DNA of 64,000 nucleotides from Monocercomonoides exilis (lineage: Eukaryota > Preaxostyla > Oxymonadida > Polymastigidae), in NCBI GenBank assembly GCA_001643675.2, contig LSRY02000003.1, forward strand, positions 1,974,001 to 2,038,000. The letters are read 5' to 3'. The translations under genes were made by a program, and so were the position numbers. Of this stretch, positions 10,952-22,840 are shown one piece after another (within the stretch, counting starts at the first letter, position 1; each line of letters starts with the position of its first letter). Under the pieces are notes generated by a model. That model made no database searches, was not told where the DNA came from, and saw only the letters and a list, made by a program, of their open reading frames with translations.

Positions 10952-13000
10952 TTAAAAATTCTTTTGTGTATGTTTGTGTTAAAGAAAATGAAATTGCTCA
11001 AATTGCTTCATTTTTCCTTTGAATTATTCTTTTTGATGAAATGAAATTGACTTGTGTTTTCTGCAATTAAAATGAAAATAAAAAAAAATTATAGAAATGA
11101 ATTTTTGAATCAATAATTAAAATTTCATTTTGTTTCATTTTCGCGTTTTCATCAAAAAGCGAAAAAATCATATTTACAAAAATTTTATATTTCTGGGGAA
11201 ACTGAAAGCGCAAAATTCAACAAGAAATCGAAAAATGTTCAAATGATAATTAATATTCGTTTTTCAGTTTGGACTCTTTTTTGTTCAGTATTTCCAAATT
11301 TTGAATTTTTTTTTAATTTCATTTATTTGTGAAAGAACAACTTCATTAGAATACAACTGGTGAAAGAGAATTGAAGAATGACTTTATTATTTCTTCCAGA
11401 AAAATCATTTCATTTATGACTTTTGATGAAAGAATTTTGCTGTTTATCATTTTGCAAAATTATCTTTGAAATTCATAAAAACACTTCATCTGCAATATTG
11501 ATTGATGTTTGAAATTGTGTTTGCACTGACCAATTAAATAAGTCGTTTTCATTTTGATAAAAACGGAATGTCCATGCTTGCAAACAAAACAAATTATTCA
11601 TTTGAAATTATTAATTTTGTTTTTAATTGATCGTTTATAAAAAGAAAGGAAATGGAAAAACAATGCAAATATTTCAACAATGTGTCAGGCTATTATTGTT
11701 TGAAACTCAAATAAAAAAAAATTTATTTATACTATTATTCATTGTTTCACATGAAATTATTCCTTTCCATTGAGAGGATAAATTTCATTTATATTGATAT
11801 CTCAAACATTTTGTCTTTCAATTTTTCAAAAGAAATATCAAAAGAGTATTTCAACTTTTTTTCCTTTCAAAAAAGAAGTTTAATTAATCTCAAAGAATAT
11901 TCCCATTCTTTGTTTATTCTTCAACTTTTTGTTTAAAATTTGTCACTTCAAACATTCACATTTCCAGAATCAATGTCTGAAAAACAATTGAAGGATAACA
12001 CTGAATTATTGATAATTGAAATGATTTCAAAGATAATCACCCAATATTGAACTGTTGTTATCAACAACAAACAACCTTGACAACGGAGAATATCACTCTT
12101 TTCGTTCAAAAAGAGAAAAAGATTTTGGCCTTCACAATGGATCATTTGAAGAAGAACACACAAAAAATTATTTCAAAAAGCTTCTAACAAGATTAAAAAT
12201 GTGATAATGAATATTTGACCCTGTGACTATATTCGATGAAAAGATGGTTCAGAAAAGGTGATGATAAATATTAATTGAATATTCATGAAATGATAACTGG
12301 AATGAAAATAATTAATTCATATTTTTTTATTCAGTTGAAAAAAATGATTTGGTGGAAATATCTTCGAATAAACTCATATATCAATCAAAACATCACTGGA
12401 TTGTTTCGACAGAAAATTGAGAATCCATTATTTTTGAAAATCCATTGTTCATTGCTTTACAAAAAAAGGATTCAAATAATACAGAATTTAAACGAATAAA
12501 CGAAGAAATTATCAAAATCAGTGAAGTTCTTCAATACCAAAAATTGACATTCAGAATTTCATTATTTTCAGTCAACAACAATGATTTTTAAGAGGAAATA
12601 ATTTTGAATATCAAGTTATTGTGGAGCTTGGCTTTTAATTCGTTTCAAAATGATAAATTAATAATTGTTTATAATAATCAATTTTTCATTTTCTGGTTGC
12701 AAAATAATAATTATTATTAAGGCATTTGAAGAACAAAACAAAAGAAGGCTGTTCACAAATAAAACAGGTGTTTTCGATTGAACAAAAGATTATTCAGAAA
12801 ACAAAACAGATGATAGCTTGACAATAAATGCGGTTAAAATAAAAAACTTTCTATTTCTTTGTTGGAATAGAAAGAATTTCAATTTTAAAAAGATTTGATA
12901 AAATATGAAACAAAAAGAAATTCATATTTGCAATCATAGAAATTTCTTAAAATATTGTTTTGAAAAAATAATTGTAAAACTCAACATTATATGCAAATAA
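10952..13000. other. AT-rich spacer between clusters 1 and 2
   Basis: Roughly 2 kb with many A and T runs and no ORF longer than about 75 codons. It shows no similarity by eye to the array units apart from the first 50 bases next to copy 4. I see no gene. Confidence 0.6.
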
Positions 13001-14251
13001 ATGCTGAAAATATTCATTTTGATAAAATTTCATATTTTGAAGCAAATTCTCGATATTTTTCAATTGCAAAATTCAATCTCTTTCTCTCCATTCACTTCTC
13101 TCCCTTTCTTCTCTTCACTCAACAGCCCATCCACTTCTCTCTCTGCATTCAATACCTCTTTCCTCCACCAAACTCGATCTTTACCAAATGATCCTGTTGT
13201 ATATGAAGGAAATGAAACTCACAGAAAATCACCTGGAAGGTTGGGTATTTCTGAATTGAACAGTTATCTTTTTGAATGGTGCGAATGGAATTATTCAAAC
13301 AGCGGATCTTCATCTGGTGGTGCACTTTATGTTAACTGTACATATGCTAACCTCACAATAGCATCTTGTTCATTCAATAATTGTTCTTGCACAGGAAATG
13401 GTGAAGGAGGAGCAATATTCTGTCGATACTTGTTGAAAATCAGCATCATAAAATCCAATTTCACAAGTTGCTCGGCTGCACATGCAGGTGCTGCTTTTGT
13501 TGGCTGGCCACAATCCAGTTCTGTCTGGGTATTATCAGAAAACCGAGTGGAAAATTGCGAAATAACAAGTTGGTGTGGAACTGGTTGGGAAATAGTGCTT
13601 GACAATATGTCATCAAACGGTCAATTCCTGTTTTCGAAATGTGTCAGTATTGCTAATACCGGAGGTGATGCAGCTGGTGCAGTCACATTTAATTATCCTC
13701 CACCAGTAATGCCTCTTCAATATTTGCTCAAAGAGTGCCAGTTCATCAACAACAAATTGACAAGCACTTCAACTTCCTATGGTGGTGCTGGTATTCATTG
13801 CACCAGAACATCAAATTGGATGAGTGGAGTAAAATTCATCACATTCTGCTTCTTCGATGGAAACACCGCAACAAATGGAAGGGGAAACGATGTGTTCTTC
13901 AGTGGTAATGCAATCACCCAATCTCCATTTGAAAATTGTGGATCAACAACCCCAACACAAAGAGTGTGGAATGCAGGAACAGCTGACAATGCTGAATATA
14001 ATGGCTGGCTCCCCCTCATCGCCCAGAACAAAATCGTTGCCAGCAATGGAACTGATGCTGATGCCTGTGGCAGACCCCAACAAACCCCATGTGCCACCAT
14101 CGAGTATGCCCTCAACGGCTTCATCTCCCTCCTCTACGACGCCTCCCTCACCCTCCTCTCCTCAACATTTGTTCCAACTCAAACACTCACTTTCAGCGCA
14201 GTTGATACAAAATTTACTGGAAAAGATGTATTTTTTCAGGTTCTCATATAA
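13001..14251 (+). CDS. Beta-helix surface-protein paralogue 5 (type-1 end, foreign N-terminus)
   Basis: 416 residues from ATG 13001. The first 35 residues (MLKIFILIKFHILKQI...) come from the AT-rich spacer and do not match other copies. Family similarity starts only at LNSPSTSLSAFN (about residue 41), so HTHNPIDGAILPN is absent. The core follows: FEWCEWNYSNSG, SCSFNNCSC, SWCGTGWEI, KCVSIANTGGDAAGAVTF, KECQFINNK, GVKFITFCFFDG. It is more diverged in the middle than most copies. From 13827 to about 14120 it is nearly identical to copy 15 (61803-62100). The C-terminal module is R type, ending SAVDTKFTGKDVFFQVLI. Whether this start is used is uncertain. Confidence 0.6.
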   Translation: MLKIFILIKFHILKQILDIFQLQNSISFSPFTSLPFFSSLNSPSTSLSAFNTSFLHQTRSLPNDPVVYEGNETHRKSPGRLGISELNSYLFEWCEWNYSNSGSSSGGALYVNCTYANLTIASCSFNNCSCTGNGEGGAIFCRYLLKISIIKSNFTSCSAAHAGAAFVGWPQSSSVWVLSENRVENCEITSWCGTGWEIVLDNMSSNGQFLFSKCVSIANTGGDAAGAVTFNYPPPVMPLQYLLKECQFINNKLTSTSTSYGGAGIHCTRTSNWMSGVKFITFCFFDGNTATNGRGNDVFFSGNAITQSPFENCGSTTPTQRVWNAGTADNAEYNGWLPLIAQNKIVASNGTDADACGRPQQTPCATIEYALNGFISLLYDASLTLLSSTFVPTQTLTFSAVDTKFTGKDVFFQVLI

Positions 14252-16130
14252 ATTCTTTCATTTTCCATATCATAGAAAAATTCATAAGCTATCATAGCTT
14301 TTTCAATTGGAGTATATATCATCATTATTTTTTTCAGAAATCCATACCATCAACAAGACATAAATTTTTCTTCGTCATTACCTCATCTAATTTTTCTTCT
14401 CCATCAACTACAAATTAAGCTCATGAAAAAAGATTCATTGCTGTCGTATCTTCAAAATACATTTCTTCAAGCATAGCAACAATCTCTTCAAAAATATCTG
14501 TTTCTTTTGTTTCACTGATTCCAACTTGCCTGTTGGCTGTCGAAGCTCTTATCTCATTGAATTGTCCTTCAAATATCGATTTTCCAATAAATCGCTTTAT
14601 CTTTGTTTCATCTTCGATGACTCATTAAAAGTGTATCGCATTGTGAAATCTCTCGAAGATCATCGAAATAATCGTTAATTATAAATGTTGTTTTCTGTCT
14701 TGTTCTTTCTGTTTTCTGTAATTCTTTTAATCTCAAAATAAATAATGTAGATTCGATCTTCATGGGTTGTGCACCAGAGGATCAACTTTTCTTGGCTTAA
14801 TATAGTTCTCTCATTTTCATCCTACTTCAGCTGGCATTCTATGTCAGAATGAACATTTCTTTTGTGTTTCAGAAAAGAAAATAAAAGATAACGCTTGGCC
14901 CTGAATTCGAGGGGAGTTGAATGAATTTGAATAAACATTATTTTTACCGATCATTGAAGAAGGCGTTGAAGAATACGATGAAAATGAAATCAAATAAATT
15001 CGTTCAAATTGCCTTTTTTCATCATTAGAATCGTGAATGAAAAATGAAAAGAAGGACAATTTTGCGATTGATCTGCCGAGCAGAAGAAAAGAGAAGGAAA
15101 TAATTTTCGTTTCAATTTTGTGGAGCTGTATATTGGAGCGTATGAACACAATAGAAGGTCGATAGCCTGATCCTACTCGTTGAAAGTGAAAACGTTATTG
15201 AAGGAGCTGAAGAAGAAGAAAATGACAAAATTGAAGTTGGAGGAGTTTGGGGGAAAGGACAAGACGCAGAAGAAATAACAGAATTTGAAGAAGATGAAGA
15301 AGACGAGAAGATTGAGAGACGAACAATTAGTCAAATAACATTTCCGAAGAAGATGATGAAAATGACTCGTATGATGTTGTCAGTTGGTTAAACGTCACAT
15401 TTGATAAGTTGACTTCGGAAGAAATATAAAAACTTCGATCATAAAAAATATTGGCCAATTCGCATTTATTTGTCAATGAAAACTGATATCCTCAGTTCAT
15501 TGGCAAACTTTGTGTGATTTCATTGCCTTTCTCTCCAAAAACAAAAAATTATGATGTTTGTCTGTTGGCTCTGAAAAAATACAAACGATATAAATATCTG
15601 ATGAAGATATTGACAAAAAAGAAGACGCAGATGAAGAAGCGGCAGAAGAAAAAGAAAACAGAGAAAAATTTGGAGGAAGAGTCAGAATATAATGCAGAAG
15701 AAGATTGTTTTGCTTGTTTTGAGATTGATGGTGACGGATCAGTTGATAAAGACAAAGAAGAAGAAGAAGAAGAAGAAGAAGAAGAAGAAGAAGAAGAAGA
15801 AGAAGAAGAAGAAGAAGAAGAAGAAGAAGAAGAAGAAGAAGAAGAAGAAGAAGAAGAAGAAGGAGGAGGAGGAGGAGGAGGAGGAGGAGAAGAAGAAGAA
15901 GAAGAAGAAGAAGAAGAAGAAGAAGGAGGAGGAGGAGGAGGAGGAGGAGAAGAAGAAGAAGAAGAAGAAGAAGAAGAAGAAGAAGAAGGAGGAGGAGGAG
16001 GAGAAGAAGAAGAAGAAGGAGGAGGAGGAGGAGAAGGAGGAGGAGAAGAATAAGAATAAGAAGAAAAAGAAGACGAGGAAGAGGAAATAGAAGAATTGGA
16101 AGAAGACGGTGATAATAAATGAATTGATGA
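14252..16130 (+). repeat. Intergenic repeat unit between copies 5 and 6
   Basis: Type-1 tail at 14252-15000, a degenerate copy of the 12-codon ORF region near 15143, and the repeated block at 15300-15620. A reading frame from 15514 (PFSPKTKNYDVCLLALKKYK, then EEDCFACFEIDGDGS) is open for 179 codons. Two thirds of it is Glu/Gly from a simple repeat, so I do not call a gene. Confidence 0.6.
15758..16055 (+). repeat. GAA/GGA homopurine tract, about 300 bp
   Basis: An almost pure purine strand: about 35 GAA triplets, then alternating blocks of GGA and GAA triplets, with no pyrimidine for nearly 300 bases. All six frames are simple (Glu, Lys, Arg, Gly or Ser, Phe, Pro). Such tracts can form triplex DNA and mutate by slippage. 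Confidence 0.9.
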
Positions 16131-16183
16131 GTTGATTGAAGATTGAGAATTGTGACGATTATAAAAATCGAACAACAAAGGAG
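16131..16183 (+). promoter_or_regulatory. Upstream element, copy 6 (diverged, 53 bp)
   Basis: GTTGATTGAAGATTGAGA is kept, but the second half is altered. The family start ATG has become TAG, and an ATG 8 bases earlier, in the gene's frame, may replace it. Confidence 0.4.
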
Positions 16184-17551
16184 ATGTTCGTAGAAATCGT
16201 TAATTTCTGGTTTTTCAACTCAGAGTTCATCTGGCAAACAAAAACTCTCCAAATATTTTTCGCATTCATCTCAACCATCTTCCTCCACACCCACAACCCC
16301 ATCGATGGTGCCATTCTCCCCAACTTCAACGCCCCTGCCACTTCTCTCTCTGCCTTCAACACCTCTTTTCTTCACCAAACACGTTCTTTGTCAAATGCTC
16401 CTGTTGTGCATGTTGGAACTGAATCTCAAAGAGTGAAACTTAAAAGATTGGATTATTTTGATCTGAACAGTCATCGCTTCGAATGGTGCGAATGGAATGA
16501 TTCTAATAGCGGAAGTGCCTGGGGAGGTGCACTGATAGTTAACTGCACAGACGCAAATCTCACAATAGAATCTTGTTCTTTTCGCAATTGTTCAACGACT
16601 GGGGAAGCAGGAGCGTTATACTGTGGGCAACTATTGAAATTAAACATTGAAAAATCCAACTTCACCAGCTGTCAAGCTATGCATGGAGGAGCAGTCACTT
16701 CTTGGGCTCCTCAATCAAATTCTGATTGGTCATTCTCAGAAAACAGAGTGGAAAATTGTTCAATAACATACTGGTGCGGTACTGGATGGTTCTTTTACAT
16801 TGGTGATTTTTCTTCAAACGGTCAATTCCTGTTTTCCAAATGCAAGTGTATCGCAAATTCTGGTGGAGACTCAACGGGTGCTTTAACATTTCAAAATCCG
16901 CCAAGCAACAAACCTAGTCAGTTTTCAATTAATGAATGTCAGTTCATCAATAATAAATTGACAAGTTCATCGTATTATGGAGGTGCTGCAATTTTCTTCT
17001 ATTCAACTTTTTCCTGGATGAATGGAATGAAATTCATCACATTCTGTTTCTTCGATGGCAACACTGCCACAAATGGCAGGGGAAACGATGTGTTCTTCAG
17101 TGGAAGCAGCATCACCCAATCTCCATTCCAGCAATGTGGCTCAACGACTCCATCAAAAAGAGTGTGGAATCAAGGAACAGCTGAAAACGCTGAATATAAT
17201 GGCTGGCTTCCAATCATCAATCAGAACAAAATCGTTTCTAACAGCGGAACTGATGTCGATGCCTGTGGCAAAACACAGCAAAGCCCATGTGCCACTGTGG
17301 AGTATGCTCTCGGATGCGTTGCTCCCTTCAGCGATGCATCCCTCTCTCTTCTCGTCTCCACTTTCACTCCCACAAACACTCTCACATTCCGTGCCCCAAA
17401 TACAAAAATTTATGAAAATGATGAATTTTTTCTGTTTTCATCAGAATTTCTTCCATTTATTAATTTTGAATATTTTCCATATCAGAGAAATATCCTACAC
17501 CTATCATCTTCTTTTCAATACGAGAACATATCATCGCTTATCTTTCATTGA
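16184..17551 (+). CDS. Beta-helix surface-protein paralogue 6 (type-1 end)
   Basis: 455 residues from ATG 16184, the first in-frame ATG that precedes the family domain closely. The usual ATG position is TAG in another frame. The N-terminus (MFVEIVNFWFFNSEFIWQ) is only weakly signal-like. Then HTHNPIDGAILPNFN and the core FEWCEWNDSNSG, ESCSFRNCS, YWCGTGWFF, KCKCIANSGGDSTGALTF, NECQFINNK, GRGNDVFF. From about 16925 to 17385 it is near-identical to copy 1. K-type C-terminal module, then RAPNTKIY and about 45 residues of tail-encoded sequence before the stop. Confidence 0.7.
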   Translation: MFVEIVNFWFFNSEFIWQTKTLQIFFAFISTIFLHTHNPIDGAILPNFNAPATSLSAFNTSFLHQTRSLSNAPVVHVGTESQRVKLKRLDYFDLNSHRFEWCEWNDSNSGSAWGGALIVNCTDANLTIESCSFRNCSTTGEAGALYCGQLLKLNIEKSNFTSCQAMHGGAVTSWAPQSNSDWSFSENRVENCSITYWCGTGWFFYIGDFSSNGQFLFSKCKCIANSGGDSTGALTFQNPPSNKPSQFSINECQFINNKLTSSSYYGGAAIFFYSTFSWMNGMKFITFCFFDGNTATNGRGNDVFFSGSSITQSPFQQCGSTTPSKRVWNQGTAENAEYNGWLPIINQNKIVSNSGTDVDACGKTQQSPCATVEYALGCVAPFSDASLSLLVSTFTPTNTLTFRAPNTKIYENDEFFLFSSEFLPFINFEYFPYQRNILHLSSSFQYENISSLIFH

Positions 17552-19111
17552 GCCCAAAATCAGCCCAGATGAAAATATTTCTTCGAAATTTCTTCATCCA
17601 ATTTCTCCTTTTCATCAAATGAAAATTAAGCTCATGAAAAAAGAATAGTCTATTTCTTCTCTTCAACATGCATTTCTTCGATCATATCAGAAAGTTCTTC
17701 AAAAACATTTATTTTCTCAACTTTCCGATTTCAAAATTTTCGTATCAAATAAGAGCAAGAATCTCTATAATTTCTCTTCAAATATGCCTTTTCCTCTCGA
17801 TTCCTTTTCTTCTTCATTTCATTTTCTGCAATTCGCTGTTGCTTCGTAGCTGTGTAATCAGTCGAAGGCTATTTTCAAACTCATTCATTCCAAACAAAAA
17901 TTGCTTTTATACCATTTCCTTTTCACTTCATATGCTTGAGTTTAAAAATAATATAAGTCAGAATTGATTCAGTTGTTGATAACGTGCAAACTTTTCTTTG
18001 CTTTGTGCAGAATCACTTCCGTGGAAATATAACTTCAGTTGATATTTTGTGAAAGAATGAATAATCATTTGTGCTTCTGAACGAAATGAAAGATGATGCT
18101 TGGCCCTGGATTTAACGGGAGTTGAATGAAACGTAAAAATCAACATTATTTTTGTAGATCATCGAAGAAGGAGTTGAAGAAGAAGTTGATTTGAATGAAA
18201 TGAATGAATTTGTTTAAATCGCCTTTTTTCATCAAGAGAATCGTGAATGAAAAATGAAATGAAAGCATTATTGGTGAACGTTCGTTGAGAGGAAGAAAAG
18301 TGAATGAAATAATTGTTAGTTCAATTTGTCTGCGATTCCATTTGCACAGCTTAAATGCAACAGAAGGTCGATGATCTGATCCAATGCAAAGTTAGTGAAT
18401 ATGGCATTGAAGATGTTGGAGATATGGTAAAGATTGCACAGTCTGTGGGAAATGACTAGACGCAGAAGAATTTGAAGAATTTGAAGAAGATGAAGAAGAC
18501 GAGATGAATGAGAGATGAACAATCAGTCAAATAACATTTCTGAAGAAGATGATGAAAATGACTCGTATGATGTTGTCAGTTGGTTAAACGTCACATTTGA
18601 TAAGTTGATTTCAGAAGGAATATAAAACCCCAATCACAAATAAAATTGGCCAATTCGCATTAACTTGTCAATGAAAACTGATATCCTCAGCTCATTTCCC
18701 AACTTTGAGTGGTTTCATTGTCTTTCTCTTCAAAAACAAAAAATAATGATGTTTGAATACTGGCTCTGAAAATACAAAAGGTATCAAAAGAAGATGAATA
18801 CGAAGATGAAGAGGAAAAGGAAGAAGTTGAATAAGGTGAAGAATATGTTGCAGAAGAAGATTGTTTTGCTTGTTTTGACGTTGATGGTGATAAATCAGAC
18901 GATAAAGAAGAAGAAAATGAAGATAATGAAAAAGGAGGGGAAGGAGAAGGAGAAGGAGTGTTGTGTGCAGAATATCTCTGTCGGAGAAATAGAAGCTTAG
19001 GGATTGCATTTCTCCGAATGAGAATGTTCTCATTGGTTTATTTTAGAATTCATAGGAAGAAGAAGAAAAATTGGAAGAAGAAGAAGGTGATGATAATGAA
19101 TGAATTGATGA
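17552..19111 (+). repeat. Intergenic repeat unit between copies 6 and 7
   Basis: Type-1 tail at 17552-18330, then a copy of the 12-codon ORF at 18355. At 18500-18780 is the repeated block that encodes a readable 37-codon ORF (18519-18620, containing DVVSWLNV) in some but not all copies. At 18846-18900 an acidic Cys-containing peptide (EEDCFACFDVDGD) can be read. No intact gene. Confidence 0.65.
18355..18390 (+). other. Conserved 12-codon ORF followed by GTTAGT
   Basis: MQQKVDDLIQCK, then GTTAGT directly after codon 12. Matches the 2258 copy in length, start context and donor position. Possible first exon of a short transcript running toward copy 7. Confidence 0.35.
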
Positions 19112-19171
19112 GTTGATTGAAGGCTGAGATTTGAGAAAATGTATAATTACAAATAAAATCTGAGTGTTTCG
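19112..19171 (+). promoter_or_regulatory. Conserved 60-bp upstream element, copy 7
   Basis: GTTGATTGAAGGCTGAGAT at the start, exactly 60 bp before ATG 19172, with AAATAAAATCTGAGTG in the second half. Confidence 0.5.
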
Positions 19172-21526
19172 ATGAAATTTCTATTTTTTCTCTTCTTTTC
19201 TTTTGTTTTCTTTTGACAAATAAGATCCTCCACCTTATCCTTCTATATCCGCTCATCCATCTTCCTCCACGCTCACAACCCCATCGATGGAACCATCCTC
19301 CCCAACCTCAACAGCATATTCACTTCTCTCTCTGCCTTCAACGCTTCTTTCCTCCACCAAACACGTTCTTCATCAAATGGCCCTATTGTGCATGTTGGAA
19401 ATGAAACCAACAGAAAGAAACCTGGAAGATTGTTTGATTTTGATCTAAACAGCCATCGCTTTGAGTGGTGCGAATGGAAAGATTCAAATGGAGGAAACGA
19501 TCATGGAGGCGCACTTAAAGTTAGTTGCACAAATGCAAATCTCACAATCGCTTCTTGCTCATTTCACAATTGTTCAACCACAGGTAATTATAATGGCGGA
19601 GCATTGTATTGTAATCGTTCGTTGAAGTTAATTATCATCCAATCCAATTTTACAAGTTGCTCTGCATTACATGGAGGAGCTGCAGAAATAATATATCCTC
19701 AAACAAATTCTGTTTGGTTATTCTCAGAAAATAGAGTGGAAAGTTGTTCAATATCTGGCTGGTGTGGAACTGGTTGGTATTTTGCTCTAAATAATAATCA
19801 GTTAAATTTTCAATTTCTGTTTTCCAAATGCAAGTGCATCTCAAATTCTGGTGGTGATGCTGCTGGTTCTTTGACATTTGCAAATCCACCAATTAATAAA
19901 CCAGAGAAATTTTTGGTTGATGATTGCCAATTTATTAACAACGAATTGACTGCTTCTTCCACATATGGCGGCGCTGCAATTTTCTTCTATTCAACTTATT
20001 CCTGGATGAATGGAATAAAATTCATCACATTCTGCTTCTTCGATGGCAACACTGCCAAAAATGGCAGGGGCAATGATGTGTTTTTCAGTGGAAGCAGTAT
20101 CACCCAATCTCCATTTGAGAATTGTGGATCAACAACCCTATCGAAAAGAGTGTTTAATAATGGAACAGCAGACAATGAAACTTTCAATGGCTGGCTCCCC
20201 CTCATTGCCCAGAATAAAATTGTTGCCAGCAATGGAACTGATGCTGATGTCTGTGGCAGACCCCAACAGACCCCATGTGCCACCATCGAGTATGCCCTCA
20301 CCGGCTTCATTTCCCTCCTCCAAGACGCCTCTCTCACCCTCCTCACCTCAACATTTGTTCCTATTCAAACACTCACTTTCAGCGCAGTTGATACAAAAAT
20401 CACTGGAAATGGCACAACTGCCACCACCATCGCCTCCAGTGGCATTCCCCAACCACAAAACTCACATTCACACTCATCACAATCAACATCATCTCTTTCC
20501 TCATTTTCATCATTTTCATCTGCATCTTCTTCACCAGATCCATCTGCCTCGTCTGCCCTCTTCCAACAGACCCAGGGCTCCCTCACAGTCTCTGCTCTCG
20601 CCATCGCCCACAACTCCTCAAACCCCATCACCCCCATCCTCTTCCACCTCTCCGGTAACTCCCCTTCCCTCAACCTCAACACAACCACCATCACCGGAAC
20701 AACCTCCATAACAATCAAAACACCCCTCTTCTTCCTCACTGCTGGCTCCCTCGCCCTCAACCACACAGCAATCACTCATCTCACCCTCTACAGCCAAAGC
20801 ATCTTCCACCTCACCTCCCTCACCGCTCCCCTCACCCTCAACTCCTCCAACATCACCGGCATCACCTCCACAGCAACTCCCATCAGCTGTGTCCTCTCCT
20901 CTGCCACCTCCCCTGCCCTCTCCCTCTCCCTCGCCAACTGCACCATCACCAACATCGACTCAGCTCCACAAAACCAACAGACTGCCACCAATGGCGGGTG
21001 CATCTCATTCGCCTCATCTTCCACTGCCAACACATTTTCTGTGAGGAACTCCACCTTCTCCAGCTGCTCTGTGAGCGAGGATACAAGTTCTGGAGGAAAA
21101 GGCGGCGCTCTCATGGTTGAGTTCAATGAAGGCTCACAAGTGTCATCCACAACCTTTTCCATCACCAATATCGTGTTTTCAGCCAACAAGGCCAGTGTCG
21201 GAAGAGATATGTATTTTGTGTGTGAATCATTTGTCGCTTCTGTGAAAGAGCCCTTGTTCGCCTTCATGAGAAGCATCACTCAGAAAGACAACTCGGCTGT
21301 TGGACATGACAGAACAGAAGCATTCGGTGATTGGAATGTCGATTTGTTTATATTTCTCAACGGGCGTACAGCTGACAATGAATGCGTGGATGGTCATCTT
21401 GGCATCAAAGCAATGAATTGCTGGCTATCAAAGATGCCCTTCAAAAGCACACAAAATGCGATGGGTTTTCTGAAGAAGGTGCAGATCATAAGGCAGAAAT
21501 CATTTCATCAGCTGACTTGTCGGTGA
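19172..21526 (+). pseudogene. Long beta-helix paralogue 7 (in-frame TGA in signal peptide)
   Basis: ATG 19172 starts MKFLFFLFFSFVFF, followed by in-frame TGA at 19214-19216 where other copies have a Leu codon. The frame is then open to 21526. Core: HAHNPIDGTILPN, FEWCEWKDSNGG, SCSFHNCS, GWCGTGWYF, NDCQF-like DDCQFINNE, GRGNDVFF, NCGSTT. After the R-type module and TKITG it continues, unlike type-1 copies: a Ser-rich linker, LFQQTQGSLTVSALAIAHNS, many Leu/Asn/Ser beta-strand repeats, a second GGALMVEF motif, and ANKASVGRDMYFVCES. Copy 15 is its only full homologue here. It stops after NCW...LTCR without a membrane anchor, so the downstream part of an ancestral longer gene seems lost. Readthrough or a sequencing error at the TGA cannot be excluded. 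Confidence 0.6.
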
Positions 21527-22780
21527 ATTTATGTGCAAATGAAGGCAAAGTCGAAGAAAGTTGGGGAGATGGCACACAAAATTGAAGAAAACATCTCATA
21601 TGTGCATTTGATGAAATCAACATTGCTTGTCGGGCATTTATTCTCTTCTTTCATAGAATTATCCATTAAATATGCCTTTTCAAATAAATATGTTTCCCTC
21701 ATCGTTTCATCTTCTCCGACATATTGAAGGCGTGTGACGTTGTGTAACCTGCCGAACGCTATTTTTGAGCTCATTCATTTCATAAAAGAATTGCTCTAAT
21801 ACTCTTTCTTTTTTATCTGCGCCTCTTTCAGCTTCCAAATAAAAAAAGGCAAAATCGTCCTCCTTTTTCGATTGCAAGTCTGCTGCTCTGCTTTTCTTGA
21901 TTCGAAATCATATCTATTCTTATTTAATTTCGGCTTACCTTCCATCTTAGAATAAATATTAATCTTGGCTTTCTGAAAAAAGGTTTAGGCAAGTTTTGGA
22001 CTTAAATTTGAGGAAAGTTGAGCAATTTAAAAATTGCAATATTTTTGTTTCTCCTTGAAGAAGGCGTTGAAGAAGAACAGAACAAGAATTAAAAGACTGA
22101 TATTGACCCAAATAGACTTTTTATCACAAATAACTTGAATGGAAATATAAATTATACAGTTATTGATATGTCGAGAAGAAGTGAAGAAATTGAAGCTATT
22201 TTTGTCTCATGTGGTATTTCTGCTGACTGAAAATGCATAAAATTTTCCAAATGAGGATGCTCCGCCCCAATGCGAAGTGAGATGGAGCGGCAAAATAGTC
22301 AAAGATCGATGAATAAGACGAATAAGGCGAATAAGGCGAAGAAGATAGTAAAGAAGGAAAATAAAAATGGAAACAGAGAAATCTATGAATAATCAGATGA
22401 TTTTTTTTTGTAGAAGAATATGAGAAGGCTCCATATGACGTTGTTGATTGAATATAATATCTTTCTTAACAAGTTGACTTCACAAGAGATAATAATCCAA
22501 ATTGCAATATTTATGACTGATACTTTCAAGCCTATAAACTTAATAATATTCCCTCAAAGTTAATTGACTCCATTTTCTGTTAGCGAAGGGAAAGGCAGGG
22601 ATCCCACAAAAAGGATGTTGTTCTGTCAGCGCTAAAAATTCAAATGAATCAAAAGCCTAATAATGATACAACAAAGAAGACGAAGACGAAGACGAAGAAG
22701 GGGAAGAAGAAGGGGAAGAAGAAGGTGAAGAAGAAGAAGAAGAAAAAGAAGACGACGACGATGATGAACGAATCAAATAC
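21527..22780 (+). repeat. Spacer between copies 7 and 8
   Basis: The first 400 bp are nearly identical to the sequence after copy 15 (63303-63700). Further on is a diverged form of the usual spacer, including a decayed version of the 37-codon ORF block near 22380. 22670-22760 is a GAA/GGG-rich purine stretch. A 64-codon ORF at 21533 is duplicated after copy 15, only because the DNA is. I do not call a gene. Confidence 0.6.
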
Positions 22781-22840
22781 GTTGATTGAAGGTCGAGATT
22801 TGCTGAGGAGAATGATAACAAATAAAAACAGAGTGTTTCG
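22781..22840 (+). promoter_or_regulatory. Conserved 60-bp upstream element, copy 8
   Basis: GTTGATTGAAGGTCGAGAT begins exactly 60 bp before ATG 22841. GATAACAAATAAAAAC and GTGTTTCG follow. One of the best-preserved examples. Confidence 0.6.

Noticed and set aside
15514-16053. 179-codon ORF rich in Glu and Gly
   Set aside because: Two thirds of it is one simple GAA/GGA repeat that is open in every frame; the counterpart spacers do not keep it open.
21533-21727. 64-codon ORF (MQMKAKSKKVGEMAHKIEE) repeated at 63321
   Set aside because: The two copies are identical because the flanking DNA is; opposite-strand ORFs are conserved equally well.
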